Part shown: in pieces, positions 1-7,892 of the stretch
Position numbering within the stretch: position 1 is the first letter of the stretch
Layout: each line of letters starts with the position of its first letter
Assembly (NCBI RefSeq): GCF_009765865.1
Contig: NZ_LMUQ01000043.1
Span: forward strand, 1 to 36,649
Direction: 5' to 3'
Length of the DNA stretch: 36,649 nucleotides
DNA from: Acidisoma sp. L85
GTDB taxonomy: Bacteria > Pseudomonadota > Alphaproteobacteria > Acetobacterales > Acetobacteraceae
Made by a program: the position numbers and the translations under genes
Notes under the pieces: model-generated
The model's input: only the letters and a program-made list of their open reading frames with translations
Told to the model about the DNA's origin: nothing
Database searches by the model: none

Positions 1-525
1 CGGAATATCGCGACGCTTCGCTACCAATTTCCTTACATGGAGCGAGGCTCGCGGCGGCCTGATAGCCCGGCTCTGGCACATCGAACGGTTCGAGCGGCGG
101 CCATCGAGGCGGCGCGGCAATTGCCAGCACTGCCTCTTATCGCCGGCGGCAAATCATTCGGCGGTCGCATGACCTCCCAAGCGCAAGCGGAGTCGCCGCT
201 CCCCAAGGTCGAGGGGCTGGCCTTTTTTGGATTTCCGCTGCATCCAGCGAACAAACCCTCAATCACACGCGCGGAGCACCTCAGCCAAATTCAAATTCCG
301 ATGCTCTTTCTACAGGGCACGCGGGATGCGTTGGCCGACATGACGCTGCTGGCTCAAACCATCAACACGCTCGGCGCAAGGGCGACGCTCGCAGAGGTCA
401 GCGGAGCGGATCACTCCTTTCATGTGCCAGCGCGATCTGGCCGCACGGACACGGACGTCCTGACGGATATGCTCGATACGCTTTCCATTTGGATTACGGC
501 GAGCACCAGAAAAGGAGACGTTTGA
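1..525 (+). CDS. alpha/beta hydrolase, KANL3/Tex30-like (5' end outside window)
   Basis: The frame is open from the first base of the window, and the codons before the first ATG (position 37) read as a conserved beta-strand segment (ATLRYQFPYME). The gene therefore starts upstream and is cut by the window edge. The visible part has the nucleophile elbow GGKSFGGRM, a later QGTRD that fits the acid residue, and a GADHSFHV motif that fits the catalytic histidine. The order and spacing match the small KANL3/Tex30 (dienelactone-hydrolase-like) cytoplasmic hydrolases, whose substrates are mostly unknown. It ends at TGA, and no partner gene follows directly. Family assignment is from motifs; substrate cannot be inferred. 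Confidence 0.8.
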   Translation, partial: RNIATLRYQFPYMERGSRRPDSPALAHRTVRAAAIEAARQLPALPLIAGGKSFGGRMTSQAQAESPLPKVEGLAFFGFPLHPANKPSITRAEHLSQIQIPMLFLQGTRDALADMTLLAQTINTLGARATLAEVSGADHSFHVPARSGRTDTDVLTDMLDTLSIWITASTRKGDV

Positions 526-826
526 TATCCTTCTAAGACCTCATTTCGCTAAAACGGCCGCAGCTTTGTCTCGCGGATTTCGCGACTATTGCGCTACAGA
601 ACGACAGAGAAAACAATATTTTTTCTTCAGCGGCTCCATATGACAAAGGGCGAGCAATATTTAGCCGATCTGATTATCAGATTTTAATGCATCGACATAT
701 TGTGCTTGCGAGGAATCGACGCCATCTGCGGCTTTCGACCAATGTCGCGTCGTAACCATTCTGATGACTAGTTGGATAGTGGACCTTGCGTCAGAATTCG
801 CCCGCAATCTGAAAGAAACATGCACT
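526..826. other. AT-rich intergenic region with a short dyad
   Basis: No coding frame with protein-like composition is visible. The stretch 600-700 is much richer in A/T than its surroundings and probably carries the promoter of the AT-hook gene. A perfect dyad, ATCTGA-TTA-TCAGAT, lies at 668-682 and could be an operator. No sigma-70 hexamers stand out clearly enough to place. Confidence 0.35.
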
Positions 827-1051
827 ATGTCTGCCACCACCACCCGCGCGCCGCGCGGAACGAAGAACTTGTTTCTGGCCTTTTTTGCTGCTGCTGACGC
901 CATCAAGGAAGATAAGCGTCCTGCGGCCATCAAGGCCGCGCTGGCGTCGATCCGCGAAGAGTTGAAGGCCTCACGGGAACGGGCGAAATTGGCCAAGTCG
1001 CGCGCCGGCAAGAGGGGTCCAGGCCGCCCGCGCAAGGTTAAAACTGTCTAG
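827..1051 (+). CDS. small AT-hook DNA-binding protein
   Basis: A 74-residue basic, Ala/Lys/Arg-rich protein. Its C-terminus carries a GRP core flanked by basic residues (KRGPGRPRK), the signature of an AT-hook that binds the minor groove of A/T-rich DNA. The body (about residues 10-55) is predicted helical from its Ala/Glu/Lys pattern. I chose the ATG at 827 because the protein-like sequence starts there (MSATTTRAPRGTK); an in-frame ATG at 764 adds 21 residues of unlike composition. No strong ribosome binding site precedes either start. A nucleoid-associated or regulatory role is inferred from the motif only. Confidence 0.6.
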   Translation: MSATTTRAPRGTKNLFLAFFAAADAIKEDKRPAAIKAALASIREELKASRERAKLAKSRAGKRGPGRPRKVKTV

Positions 1052-1469
1052 TATTGAGTGTTGGTTCAATCCGCTCGTCTTCGAGCCGATCTTAAAACCA
1101 GGACGACTAGCGAAGCGGCCGTCGTGGCTGGAATTCTGAAATAGTCCGAACCCCTTCTCATATCGAGCAGCCACCACGCCGTCTCAAGCGAATGACGCCT
1201 TGTCACTCAGATACCATCGAGACCCGGCTCCATCCAAATTCCATGTCAGCGTCTGGCAAGGGCGAATAGGAGCCGTCGTTCACCCTCCGGTCAAGGATTA
1301 CGCTCACGGTCAACGTCTTCAATCAGAAGAGCGTCCGCCCTGATGAGGCAGCGGCGATGGATCGATTCATACATCTCGTAGACGTTCTCCCTGCGAGTTT
1401 GTCGGCCTCCCAATTGTCGACAGGCGCACTGCGGGTTGTCCAGTATCAGATTGAACCCAACTTCCGCTC
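1052..1469. other. gene-free interval
   Basis: About 420 bases with only short frames that do not resemble proteins. I see no RNA gene, repeat or strong hairpin here. It presumably holds the promoter of the ferredoxin gene near its right end. Confidence 0.4.
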
Positions 1470-1802
1470 ATGAGTAAAAAGATCAAAGTCGCGCCTGCAA
1501 CGGTCTTAAGCGTCCCGACCGGTTGGGATGAGACCCTCTTAATCTGCGGCAAGTGTAGCAAGAAACTCTCGGGCGGCTTCGGCAAAGATGGCGCCGAGCC
1601 GTTAAAGACCGTTCTTCGTGCCTATCTGCGAAAACACGGCCGGCGAAGCACCAGGATCATTGAGGTGAACTGTTTCGGCGTCTGCCCGAGGAAGGCCGTC
1701 ACTATGGCCCGCAGTTCGAAACCGGAAAGTCTGCTTGTCGTGGGGGCTCGAGTGGATCCAGCAAGTCTCCTTAGCTGGCTCCCGCCACGGAATTTAGAGT
1801 GA
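1470..1802 (+). CDS. (2Fe-2S) thioredoxin-like ferredoxin
   Basis: A 110-residue protein with four cysteines in the pattern expected for thioredoxin-like [2Fe-2S] ferredoxins: C26-x2-C29 early and C68-x3-C72 in the segment VNCFGVCPRKAV, followed by a hydrophobic strand and a C-terminal helix. Such proteins carry electrons in the cytoplasm. The family usually spaces the first cysteine pair more widely, so this is a compact variant. It stands alone between non-coding stretches, so its redox partner cannot be named. The ATG at 1470 gives a sensible N-terminus (MSKKIKVAPATVL). Confidence 0.75.
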   Translation: MSKKIKVAPATVLSVPTGWDETLLICGKCSKKLSGGFGKDGAEPLKTVLRAYLRKHGRRSTRIIEVNCFGVCPRKAVTMARSSKPESLLVVGARVDPASLLSWLPPRNLE

Positions 1803-1958
1803 CCCCAATCAGAAATATTAGCCCGACAGCTTGCGTCATTGTACGGCGCCCGCTCGCTCACACGCGCTTCGCTAGCTCTCGCACCCCGGGCTAGAGCCTC
1901 GACACGCGTTTTAACCCGCCTGCCCGCGCGTTGAACGATATCACACGGAAATTGGCGC

Positions 1959-2369
1959 TCACAAAATCGAGGATATATCGGCTACTTGGTCCGGGCTCTC
2001 CAATGTCGCGAGATGGCCCGTTGCTATCTCCAAATAGCAATAGCGCACGTTTGGGATGAGATCGACCAGGCCACGTGCATAAGCGGGCGGAGCCAGATGA
2101 TCGTGCGCGCAACCGATAACCAAAGTGGGTTTGTTGATGCGCACCGGCTTGGTTTCTTACGTCCTTGTCATAAGCAATTCAACCTGCCGCGCCAATCCGT
2201 CCCAGCCATCTTGAGCAGCAATTTCCTTGATGTCCTCTGGGTAAGGAAATCCGAGGTAAAGCCGGTAAACAGTCGACTCGCCAACTTCAGTACGATATTT
2301 CCTTGCTTTCGATTTCCTACACGCTCCGCACACAGAACCTGTGGCACCTGGGGCAGGCCAGCGCACCAT
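1959..2369 (-). pseudogene. alpha/beta hydrolase remnant with in-frame stop
   Basis: Two blocks in the same minus-strand frame belong to one protein. The upstream block reads YRLYLGFPYPEDIKEIA and continues to a TAA at 2157-2159. Directly after the stop the frame continues with INKPTLVIGCAHDHLAPPAY and ATGHLATLESPDQV, a typical C-terminal half of an alpha/beta hydrolase with an acid residue (AHDHL) and a catalytic histidine (GH). The 5' half with the nucleophile elbow is missing: before the first block the frame holds unrelated sequence with Cys pairs. It is therefore truncated and carries a nonsense codon. Confidence 0.6.
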
Positions 2370-2419
2370 GACGGCATGCTCACATTCTTACCGCGGCCAA
2401 GTTTAGGGGCCGGCTCCGC

Positions 2420-3136
2420 TTAAGCCGTAAAACGTAGACCGCCGTCGCAGATCAGCGTTTGGCCGGTCATGAAGTCGTCGGCGATCAAAAACGCGATCGC
2501 CTGCGCCACGTCCTCCGGCCGCCCGACGCGGCCGACCGGGGTTCTGGCCGCGAAGTCTTTGAACATCGCCTGCTTCTGGGGCTCAGGCATGCCGTCCCAC
2601 CACGGTGTATCAATCACGCCCGGAGAGACCCCATTCACACGCATGGGCTTGAGTTCGACGGCGAGGATCGGGACGAGCGCTGCGACGGCGGCATTGGCAG
2701 CGCCAATCCCGGCTGTGCCAGGCACGGCAGCCTGGGCTGAGACGGCCGAGACGAAGGTGAGGCTGCCCGTTGGGCTCAAGGAGGGCAGCGCTGCCTGCGC
2801 TGTCGCGAAGTGTGCATAGACCTTCTCCTCGAAGCCAAGTCGAACGCTGGCAAGACTGACGGTCGCGAAAGGCCCTACGCCCTGGCCGCTTCCGAGGGCC
2901 AATACCAAGTGGTCAAACCTGCCGATTTGCGCGAATTGGGCTGGAAGTGCGTCAGCCGCAGCCGCGTCCATCAGCACGGTCTGCGCTTGCCCTCCTAGCT
3001 GGCGTCCCGCCTCGGCAAGTCGGTTTTCGTTACGGCCCCCAATGGTGACCCGGGCGCCGGATGCGAGGAGATGACGCGCGGTAGCGAGACCGATCCCCGA
3101 TGAGCCTCCGACGATGACAGTGTGCTGAGATGACAT
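2420..3136 (-). CDS. SDR family protein lacking the Tyr/Lys catalytic pair
   Basis: A 238-residue Rossmann-fold protein. The nucleotide-binding motif GGSSGIG is at residues 10-16, an ALGSG segment stands near where NNAG is expected, and a Ser lies at about 130-133. The C-terminus is typical of SDRs (PGVIDTPWW, RPEDVAQAIAFL, DGGLRF). Where the family has Tyr-x3-Lys this protein reads IGAAN (about 144-148), so both residues are replaced. Some divergent SDRs have this trait; its reaction cannot be predicted. I chose the ATG at 3136 over 3166 because GGAG lies 7 bases upstream. It diverges from an MmyB-type regulator, the usual arrangement for a regulator and its target. Confidence 0.8.
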   Translation of the reverse strand: MSSQHTVIVGGSSGIGLATARHLLASGARVTIGGRNENRLAEAGRQLGGQAQTVLMDAAAADALPAQFAQIGRFDHLVLALGSGQGVGPFATVSLASVRLGFEEKVYAHFATAQAALPSLSPTGSLTFVSAVSAQAAVPGTAGIGAANAAVAALVPILAVELKPMRVNGVSPGVIDTPWWDGMPEPQKQAMFKDFAARTPVGRVGRPEDVAQAIAFLIADDFMTGQTLICDGGLRFTA

Positions 3137-3272
3137 GATATGCTCCAATGTATTGAGCGGCCGCACAAGGCTGTCGGGTCTCGTTTACGCCGCTCGAGGG
3201 AGCATGGCTCGAACGAAAGGGCGCAAACAGTTTCCAGCTGATCCTAGTATTGATTATGCTATCGTGACCTTC

Positions 3273-4124
3273 ATGAGCGATGCTCCGACGATCGATGCTG
3301 ACGCCCGCCGACGTGAAGCCGGGGAGTTCCTGCGGTCGCGCCGTGAGCGACTCGTCCCGTCTGATGTAGGCCTCTCAAATGGCTTCCGGCGGCGCACCCC
3401 CGGCTTGCGCCGCGAGGAGGTCGCGATGCTCGCCGGCGTCGGAACAACTTGGTACACCTGGCTCGAGCAAGGGCGGGACGTGAAGCCTTCCAACGAGGTC
3501 CTATCGGCGCTCTCGGGCGCCCTGCAGCTCGATCCTACCGAACGGCGCCACCTCTTTGTCCTCCACGACCGGCCGTTGCCAGATCCACGCTCAACGGGAG
3601 TAGAGCGGATCAATGAGCCGCTCCGCCGGATGTTGGACAGCCTGACGGGGCAGCCCGCTTACGTGCTCGGCCGGCGGTGGGACTTGCTGGCGTGGAACAG
3701 GGCAGCCGAGGTGGTGTATGGCCCGTATGGGCGGCTCGAGGGCGATGAGCGCAACACGCTCCATCTAATATTTACAGATCCGGATCATCGCCGCTTGCTC
3801 GTCGATTGGGAGGCAGTGGCGCGGGCCTCGCTCGCGATGTTCCGCGCCGACTATGCCCGCCATACCGGAAACCCGGATTTCACGCGCCTCATCGCTCACC
3901 TGACGCGTCAAAGCACAGAGTTCGCGCAGTGGTGGCCGCAGCGTGAGGTGGCACGCCCGCTCGCGGGCCAGAAACGCGTCAATCACCCGACCGCGGGGCA
4001 AATGCTTTTCGAATACTCCAGCCTTGGCGTGGGCGACCTGCCGGATATGAAGCTGATCGTCTTCACACCCCTTGATGATTCAGGCAAGAAGCTGGAGCAG
4101 CTACTGCGCGATCGGCCGCGGTGA
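3273..4124 (+). CDS. XRE-family regulator with MmyB-like ligand domain
   Basis: A 283-residue transcription factor. The N-terminal third has a helix-turn-helix in the context GLRREEVAMLAGVGTTWYTWLEQGRDVKPS. The rest is the MmyB-type PAS-like sensor domain, recognised from YVLGRRWDLLAWNRAAEVVYG, the NTLHLIFTDPDHRRLLVDWE segment and the terminal LIVFTPLDD. This family commonly represses a divergently transcribed oxidoreductase gene, here the SDR at 2420-3136, and is thought to bind a small hydrophobic ligand. The ATG at 3273 (MSDAPTIDADARRREAGEF) fits family N-termini; starts further upstream add unlike sequence. The 136-bp shared intergenic region has a weak long-spaced dyad, GAGCGGC (3155-3161) and GCCGCTC (3189-3195). 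Confidence 0.88.
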   Translation: MSDAPTIDADARRREAGEFLRSRRERLVPSDVGLSNGFRRRTPGLRREEVAMLAGVGTTWYTWLEQGRDVKPSNEVLSALSGALQLDPTERRHLFVLHDRPLPDPRSTGVERINEPLRRMLDSLTGQPAYVLGRRWDLLAWNRAAEVVYGPYGRLEGDERNTLHLIFTDPDHRRLLVDWEAVARASLAMFRADYARHTGNPDFTRLIAHLTRQSTEFAQWWPQREVARPLAGQKRVNHPTAGQMLFEYSSLGVGDLPDMKLIVFTPLDDSGKKLEQLLRDRPR

Positions 4125-4219
4125 CGATACGATAATAACAGCTGCTGCTCTAGGAGGCGTCGAGTTCGCCGCTGCCGTGTTGGCGATAACGCGTTGTCCG
4201 CAGTTCGCACGGAAGGTCC

Positions 4220-4441
4220 TCAAGATAAGCTCTTTGACGCAGCAGCCTCAAGGGGCGCCTCCAGCAATCCGAGTGCCTTATAATCCTTGAGGTCTACTTG
4301 CACGAGAAGGTCGGCGACTGCGGCCTTTTCGGTATCTCCTTTTCCAACCGGATCTCCGGCTTGGTAGCTGTCCATTGTCGCCGTCCAGTCAAAAGACCGC
4401 TCCTCTATAGGTAGTCGATCGTAGCGTGTGACGATTTTCAT
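4220..4441 (-). CDS. small hypothetical protein
   Basis: A 73-residue acidic protein beginning MKIVTRYDRLPIEERSFDWTA, with a GDTEKAAVADLLVQVDL segment that suggests a short beta strand followed by an amphipathic helix. The composition and domain-like layout look genuinely coding. I recognise the general type (small conserved alphaproteobacterial proteins with an 'EAxADLL' helix) but no function. The ATG at 4441 is preferred over 4465, because the added eight residues look like read-through of untranslated sequence. Confidence 0.5.
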   Translation of the reverse strand: MKIVTRYDRLPIEERSFDWTATMDSYQAGDPVGKGDTEKAAVADLLVQVDLKDYKALGLLEAPLEAAASKSLS

Positions 4442-4465
4442 GCGTGCCCCCGGTGCTCGGTGCAA

Positions 4466-5232
4466 GCTGAGTCACACCCTGTGAACAAGTGAATTTTGCG
4501 CAATCAGCGACAGTATCGCGGTTACGTGTTGGTAGTGTGCTTCTCTGAAATCTATAAGTAGGCGCGAGATCCTTTCATTCCACGCCGAGGAACTTCCTTT
4601 ACAAAGTAAGCCAGCATTTTGCTAGCCGGGAGCTCCGCGACCAAGGTTTCCAGCAGCGTCTTGTCTGTGTTCTAGAGAGCGGCTCCGCCGCGTGACCGCC
4701 GCCACCCCGCACAAGATTCTGGGTCTAGAACGCGTGCGTTGAATTCGAGAGAAGCTAAAACTGTGCATATAAGAGCGGGAGTGAACTTCTTGTGTGTATC
4801 CCTGACAGGGTGCAAAACCCTGCGCACCGCCGCTTCTTGACCGGCAGTCGCGGGGTTCAGGCCGCACCTGACCAACCCGGGATCACGCATGGGTTCGCAG
4901 ATTGGCCCGACGTTGCCCTTGCGAACCGGGCGCAGCATTTGCGGTGGCCGCTACGGGGATAGTGCGCTGGCGCGGGGTAGCGGCGGCCGCGACCCGATCT
5001 CGCGACCGCCGGGTTGGCGGAATCTTCAAGTCTCCGCCAACCCGGCCCCGCTTTAGCTTCGCCGTCGGCCCGCAAGCCGACGCGAGCCGGGCAGAGGCGT
5101 CGCGCAAGGAGATAGTAAAATACGACTTCAACTCCGCGCTGACCTTGCGGTCAGTATCGACAAGTTGCCAGCAACACAGCAGATGATCGTCGATGGCAGC
5201 GGCATATTGACGCAATCTCAGCTTGCGTGTGA
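4466..5232. other. long gene-free interval with hairpins
   Basis: About 770 bases without a convincing gene; the open frames here overlap on both strands and have low-complexity Arg/Ala composition. Visible structure includes a 6-bp hairpin at 4806-4822 (arms CAGGGT/ACCCTG), a 13-bp perfect inverted repeat at 5009-5045, and a 6-bp hairpin with TTGC loop at 5139-5154 (arms CTGACC/GGTCAG) downstream of the LuxR-type gene. None has a proper T-tract. Confidence 0.4.
5009..5045. repeat. 13-bp perfect inverted repeat
   Basis: The arms are CCGGGTTGGCGGA (5009-5021) and its exact reverse complement TCCGCCAACCCGG (5033-5045), with an 11-nt spacer. It could fold as a strong RNA hairpin on either strand. 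No T-run follows on the plus strand (CCCCGCTTT), so a classical terminator is doubtful; a protein or recombinase site is possible. Confidence 0.55.
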
Positions 5233-6018
5233 TCAGGCCGATGCCCATTGGCTCGTCGTGGTTGCACTGGACAGACGATATGCCGCGAAGGCCGCTTGCG
5301 TCCGGTTAGTCGCCCCCATCTTGCGCATAATGTTGCGAACATGGACCTTAACGGTGCTTTCGCTCATCCCGAGATCAAACGCAATGATCTTGTTGGCTTT
5401 TCCGAGCTGCAGCTGTTCCATCACGTGTCCCTGGCGCACCGTCAACTGGCTGGGTGACCGAACAACTGCTTCTGCGGCCGCGCGACCTGCGCGCTCGTTC
5501 AACATGACATCAGTGGGCACATAGGTGCCTCCCGACTGCACGAACTGGATAGCCGCGAGGGTCATCGCGAGACTTGTCGTTTGCGTTGGGATGAAGCCGT
5601 TCGCGCCATTCGTTAGTGCGTCGCGAATTGTGCTTGCCTGACGACCCTCTTCGAGGTCCGACAAGACAACCAGTCTTGCGCTTTCAAAAGCCAGATGGAG
5701 CTGCGAGGTTCCTGAAAGAGAGGCCTCTGAGCTGTGGGAGTAGTAGACGATAAGGTCGAACCCGCTGCCTTCTTGCGAAATGCACTCGTCAACAGATGCA
5801 AAAGCGTGGATCTTGTTGTCGGGATACATATCACCCAGTGACGACAGGAAACATTCTCGTGTGAGACTGTAACTGTCAATCAACGCGAGCCGCATTAGGC
5901 TCGACGCGGCGTTCGAGCGCTTAGCTGGAGCGGACGATGGCCCAAAGCTCTCGCTAAGCTCTGCTGCGTCCTCCGAATAAGTCGAAAGGGAGGAGGCATC
6001 GGCGCTGAAATTGTCCAT
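5233..6018 (-). CDS. LuxR/NarL-type regulator with degenerate receiver
   Basis: A 261-residue protein with an unstructured Ser/Ala-rich N-terminus (1-40), a receiver-like domain (about 42-165) and a C-terminal LuxR helix-turn-helix (about 190-250: SQLTVRQGHVMEQLQLGKAN, MSESTVKVHVRNIMRKM, then a TNRTQAAF segment). In a true receiver the beta-3 strand ends in the phosphorylated Asp. Here it reads FDLIVYYSHSS, with no Asp, and the conserved Lys near FIPTQ is also absent. Activity is therefore probably not controlled by phosphorylation. It is transcribed alone. The start at 6018 has no strong ribosome binding site. A 20-bp dyad lies 90 bases upstream and may be an autoregulatory site. Confidence 0.82.
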   Translation of the reverse strand: MDNFSADASSLSTYSEDAAELSESFGPSSAPAKRSNAASSLMRLALIDSYSLTRECFLSSLGDMYPDNKIHAFASVDECISQEGSGFDLIVYYSHSSEASLSGTSQLHLAFESARLVVLSDLEEGRQASTIRDALTNGANGFIPTQTTSLAMTLAAIQFVQSGGTYVPTDVMLNERAGRAAAEAVVRSPSQLTVRQGHVMEQLQLGKANKIIAFDLGMSESTVKVHVRNIMRKMGATNRTQAAFAAYRLSSATTTSQWASA

Positions 6019-6611
6019 GTCTAAAACTTTCGAATTTTAGCGGTTAATTGGGCGTAGGCGGTTTGAATGACCTTCGTTTAGCTGGATATTTGTTGCGTTG
6101 GATTGCTGTTACGTAAGGAAACGTAACCGCAAGCGCGCGTGATGAGCTAAATAAGAGACAATGTCTCGCCACGCGGTTCGGTCGGTGCGCGTTCGATGCT
6201 CGCCGCCCATCGGTGCGACGCTCACCAGGACCTAACGGCGGTGTTCCGCTGCTGATGGACGGTGCTCAGGGGCTAAGCCGCACACCGAACTCTGGCAGCG
6301 GATCCGTAAGCGTCTTCCGATCGACGCGGTTGACATAGCGTTGTGGCGAAGGTGACGATCGCACTGGCAGCGGATTCGGGAAGGCTGATCGCTTGAAAGC
6401 AACCTTCGGGAAGCGGGCTTGTCATGCTGAACACAACCCGCCGCCGTGTCCTAGCTTTCGCGATCACCCTCGTGCCGGTGCTGGCATTTCGCCGTACTGT
6501 CGCCGGTGCCATGGTGGTGGAACCAGTGCCGGAATCAGCGCGTCACCCACCCGCCGCTATACGTTGATGGGACGCACTAAAGTTGCATTTCAGACTTGAG
6601 AAGCGATTGGC
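6019..6611. other. gene-free interval between regulator and DUF2189 gene
   Basis: About 590 bases. It holds the promoter side of the LuxR-type gene and the 3' side of the cyo operon. Apart from the 6108-6127 dyad I see no gene, RNA or repeat; the short open frames do not look protein-like. Confidence 0.4.
6108..6127. promoter_or_regulatory. 20-bp perfect dyad upstream of LuxR-type gene
   Basis: The sequence GTTACGTAAGGAAACGTAAC has perfect 7-bp arms around a 6-bp centre. Its overall size matches sites bound by dimeric LuxR-type proteins (lux boxes are about 20 bp with dyad symmetry). It lies 90 bp upstream of the start of the regulator at 5233-6018. Function is inferred from symmetry and position. 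Confidence 0.45.
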
Positions 6612-7478
6612 TCAGGCGACGATGCGACGATAGACATGCCAAGTTGCGTGGCCGAGGAGCGGCAAAGTGACCGCCAGGCCAAAAAGCCCAGGAATGGCGC
6701 CGATGACCAGACCGACGACGATCACCACGCCCCAGCCCAGCATGAAAACCGGGTTTCGCGCCATCGCCTGCAACGAGACACCAATTGCCTCCATCGCCGT
6801 CACCGGCTTATCGAGCGCAAGTGGGAAGGACACGCAGCCGATCGCCACGGCAACCAGGGCGAAAATGATGCCGGCGCCACAGCCGATGACGATCATCTTC
6901 CAGCCGGCGGTGGTCGTCAGCACCCGGGTGAGGAAGAAAGCGCTGGCCTTGTCGGATGAAGTGCCGAGCGTCGAGTGATAGATGACGCCAGCGACCGCGA
7001 GCCATAGCAAAAAGAGGAGAATGGCGATACCGCCGAGGACGCGCAGCGACCGGCCGCGTGGCCCGAAGAAAAGATTCACGGGATGCGCGGCGGCATCCTC
7101 TCCATACAGCTCGCGTCCACGGCTGAGGGCCGCGTACCAGAGCGTCGCCAGCGGTCCTATCAGTGCGAAACCGGATGCGGCCGGGAACAGGAACGGCAGC
7201 AGTGCGCGGTCCGCGACGACGCCGGCGACAACCAGGCCGGCAAGCGGAAAGAGCACCGCGATCGTGATCTGGTCGGTCCGCAACGCGCGGAGGTCGTCAA
7301 ACCCCTCGCGCAGCGCGGAGACGAGGTCATTGAGGCCGGCCTTACGAATTTCGATGGGTCCCGGCGACGCCGCGTCGTCCCGCTCTTCCTCTACGCGGGC
7401 GGCGACCTCCTCATGGGTTTCGGGCGGGGCGCGGAACACAACCATGAAGGCATCGGAGAGTGTGGTGGCGAAGCTCAT
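6612..7478 (-). CDS. DUF2189 family integral membrane protein
   Basis: A 288-residue inner-membrane protein. A soluble N-terminus with an acidic stretch (about 20-40) is followed by IRKAGLNDLVSALREGFDDL and then about six hydrophobic segments. The paired hydrophobic helices, the FPLALDKPVTAMEAIGVSLQ loop and the PLLGHATWHVYR end are typical of DUF2189 proteins. These are often found beside terminal oxidase genes, but their role is unknown. It begins 27 bp after cyoD and on the same strand, so it is probably the last gene of the cyo operon. A role in oxidase assembly or haem/copper handling is only a contextual guess. Confidence 0.85.
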   Translation of the reverse strand: MSFATTLSDAFMVVFRAPPETHEEVAARVEEERDDAASPGPIEIRKAGLNDLVSALREGFDDLRALRTDQITIAVLFPLAGLVVAGVVADRALLPFLFPAASGFALIGPLATLWYAALSRGRELYGEDAAAHPVNLFFGPRGRSLRVLGGIAILLFLLWLAVAGVIYHSTLGTSSDKASAFFLTRVLTTTAGWKMIVIGCGAGIIFALVAVAIGCVSFPLALDKPVTAMEAIGVSLQAMARNPVFMLGWGVVIVVGLVIGAIPGLFGLAVTLPLLGHATWHVYRRIVA

Positions 7479-7505
7479 GCGGATCGTTTCCCTACCTGGC
7501 CGCCG

Positions 7506-7892
7506 CTACTCGAGCAACGTCGGTTGCTGAGTCATGTCCATGCCCGGCATCGTGTCGGGCATAACGCGCGGCGCAAGCGAGTGGAACATCCAGACCGAAA
7601 GCCCGATCGTGAAGACGAAGAGCGGCAGCGTGAGGATGAGCGAGACGCTTTTCCAGGCTTGAGCCGGGGACAGGCCCAAGCCGAAGAACAACGCAGCCTG
7701 TGCGACGAGCGCGATAACGACGAGCGAGAATATGACCCAGAGGAAGGCAGGGTAGGTAAGCACATGCTGCTGCGTGACCAGCAGCGCCGCCAGCATGAGA
7801 ACGATGGAGGCGGCATAACCGGCGAAATAGCCGCCGGTGCTTGCCTGGCGCACTTCGGAGTGCAGCAGCGGATCCTGTCCATGAGTGGCCAT
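7506..7892 (-). CDS. cyoD: cytochrome bo-type quinol oxidase subunit IV
   Basis: A 128-residue protein with three hydrophobic helices (GGYFAGYAASIVLMLAALLV, LWVIFSLVVIALVAQAALFF and SVSLILTLPLFVFTIGLSVW), as in CyoD. The family is usually about 110 residues; the extra length is a Met-rich C-terminal tail (MPDTMPGMDM) that might bind copper, though this is speculation. Subunit IV aids assembly of the copper-containing catalytic subunit. Its ATG overlaps the cyoC stop by one base (TGATG), which implies translational coupling. Confidence 0.92.
   Translation of the reverse strand: MATHGQDPLLHSEVRQASTGGYFAGYAASIVLMLAALLVTQQHVLTYPAFLWVIFSLVVIALVAQAALFFGLGLSPAQAWKSVSLILTLPLFVFTIGLSVWMFHSLAPRVMPDTMPGMDMTQQPTLLE

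Noticed and set aside
2157-2383. Zinc-ribbon transposase fragment upstream of the hydrolase remnant (Cys pairs in SVCGACRK)
   Set aside because: The stretch is only about 25 codons and could not be tied to a specific IS family.
3155-3195. GAGCGGC/GCCGCTC as the operator of the MmyB-type regulator
   Set aside because: The 27-bp spacer is long and the arms are GC-rich, so chance is a good explanation; noted only in the gene entry.
5009-5045. Calling the 13-bp inverted repeat an intrinsic terminator
   Set aside because: No T-tract follows on either strand, and the flanking gene ends about 190 bp away.
4883-5248. A 121-codon minus-strand frame and a 94-codon plus-strand frame between 4883 and 5248
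   Set aside because: They overlap each other on opposite strands, are low in sequence complexity and cross the strong inverted repeat; neither has a ribosome binding site or recognisable motif.
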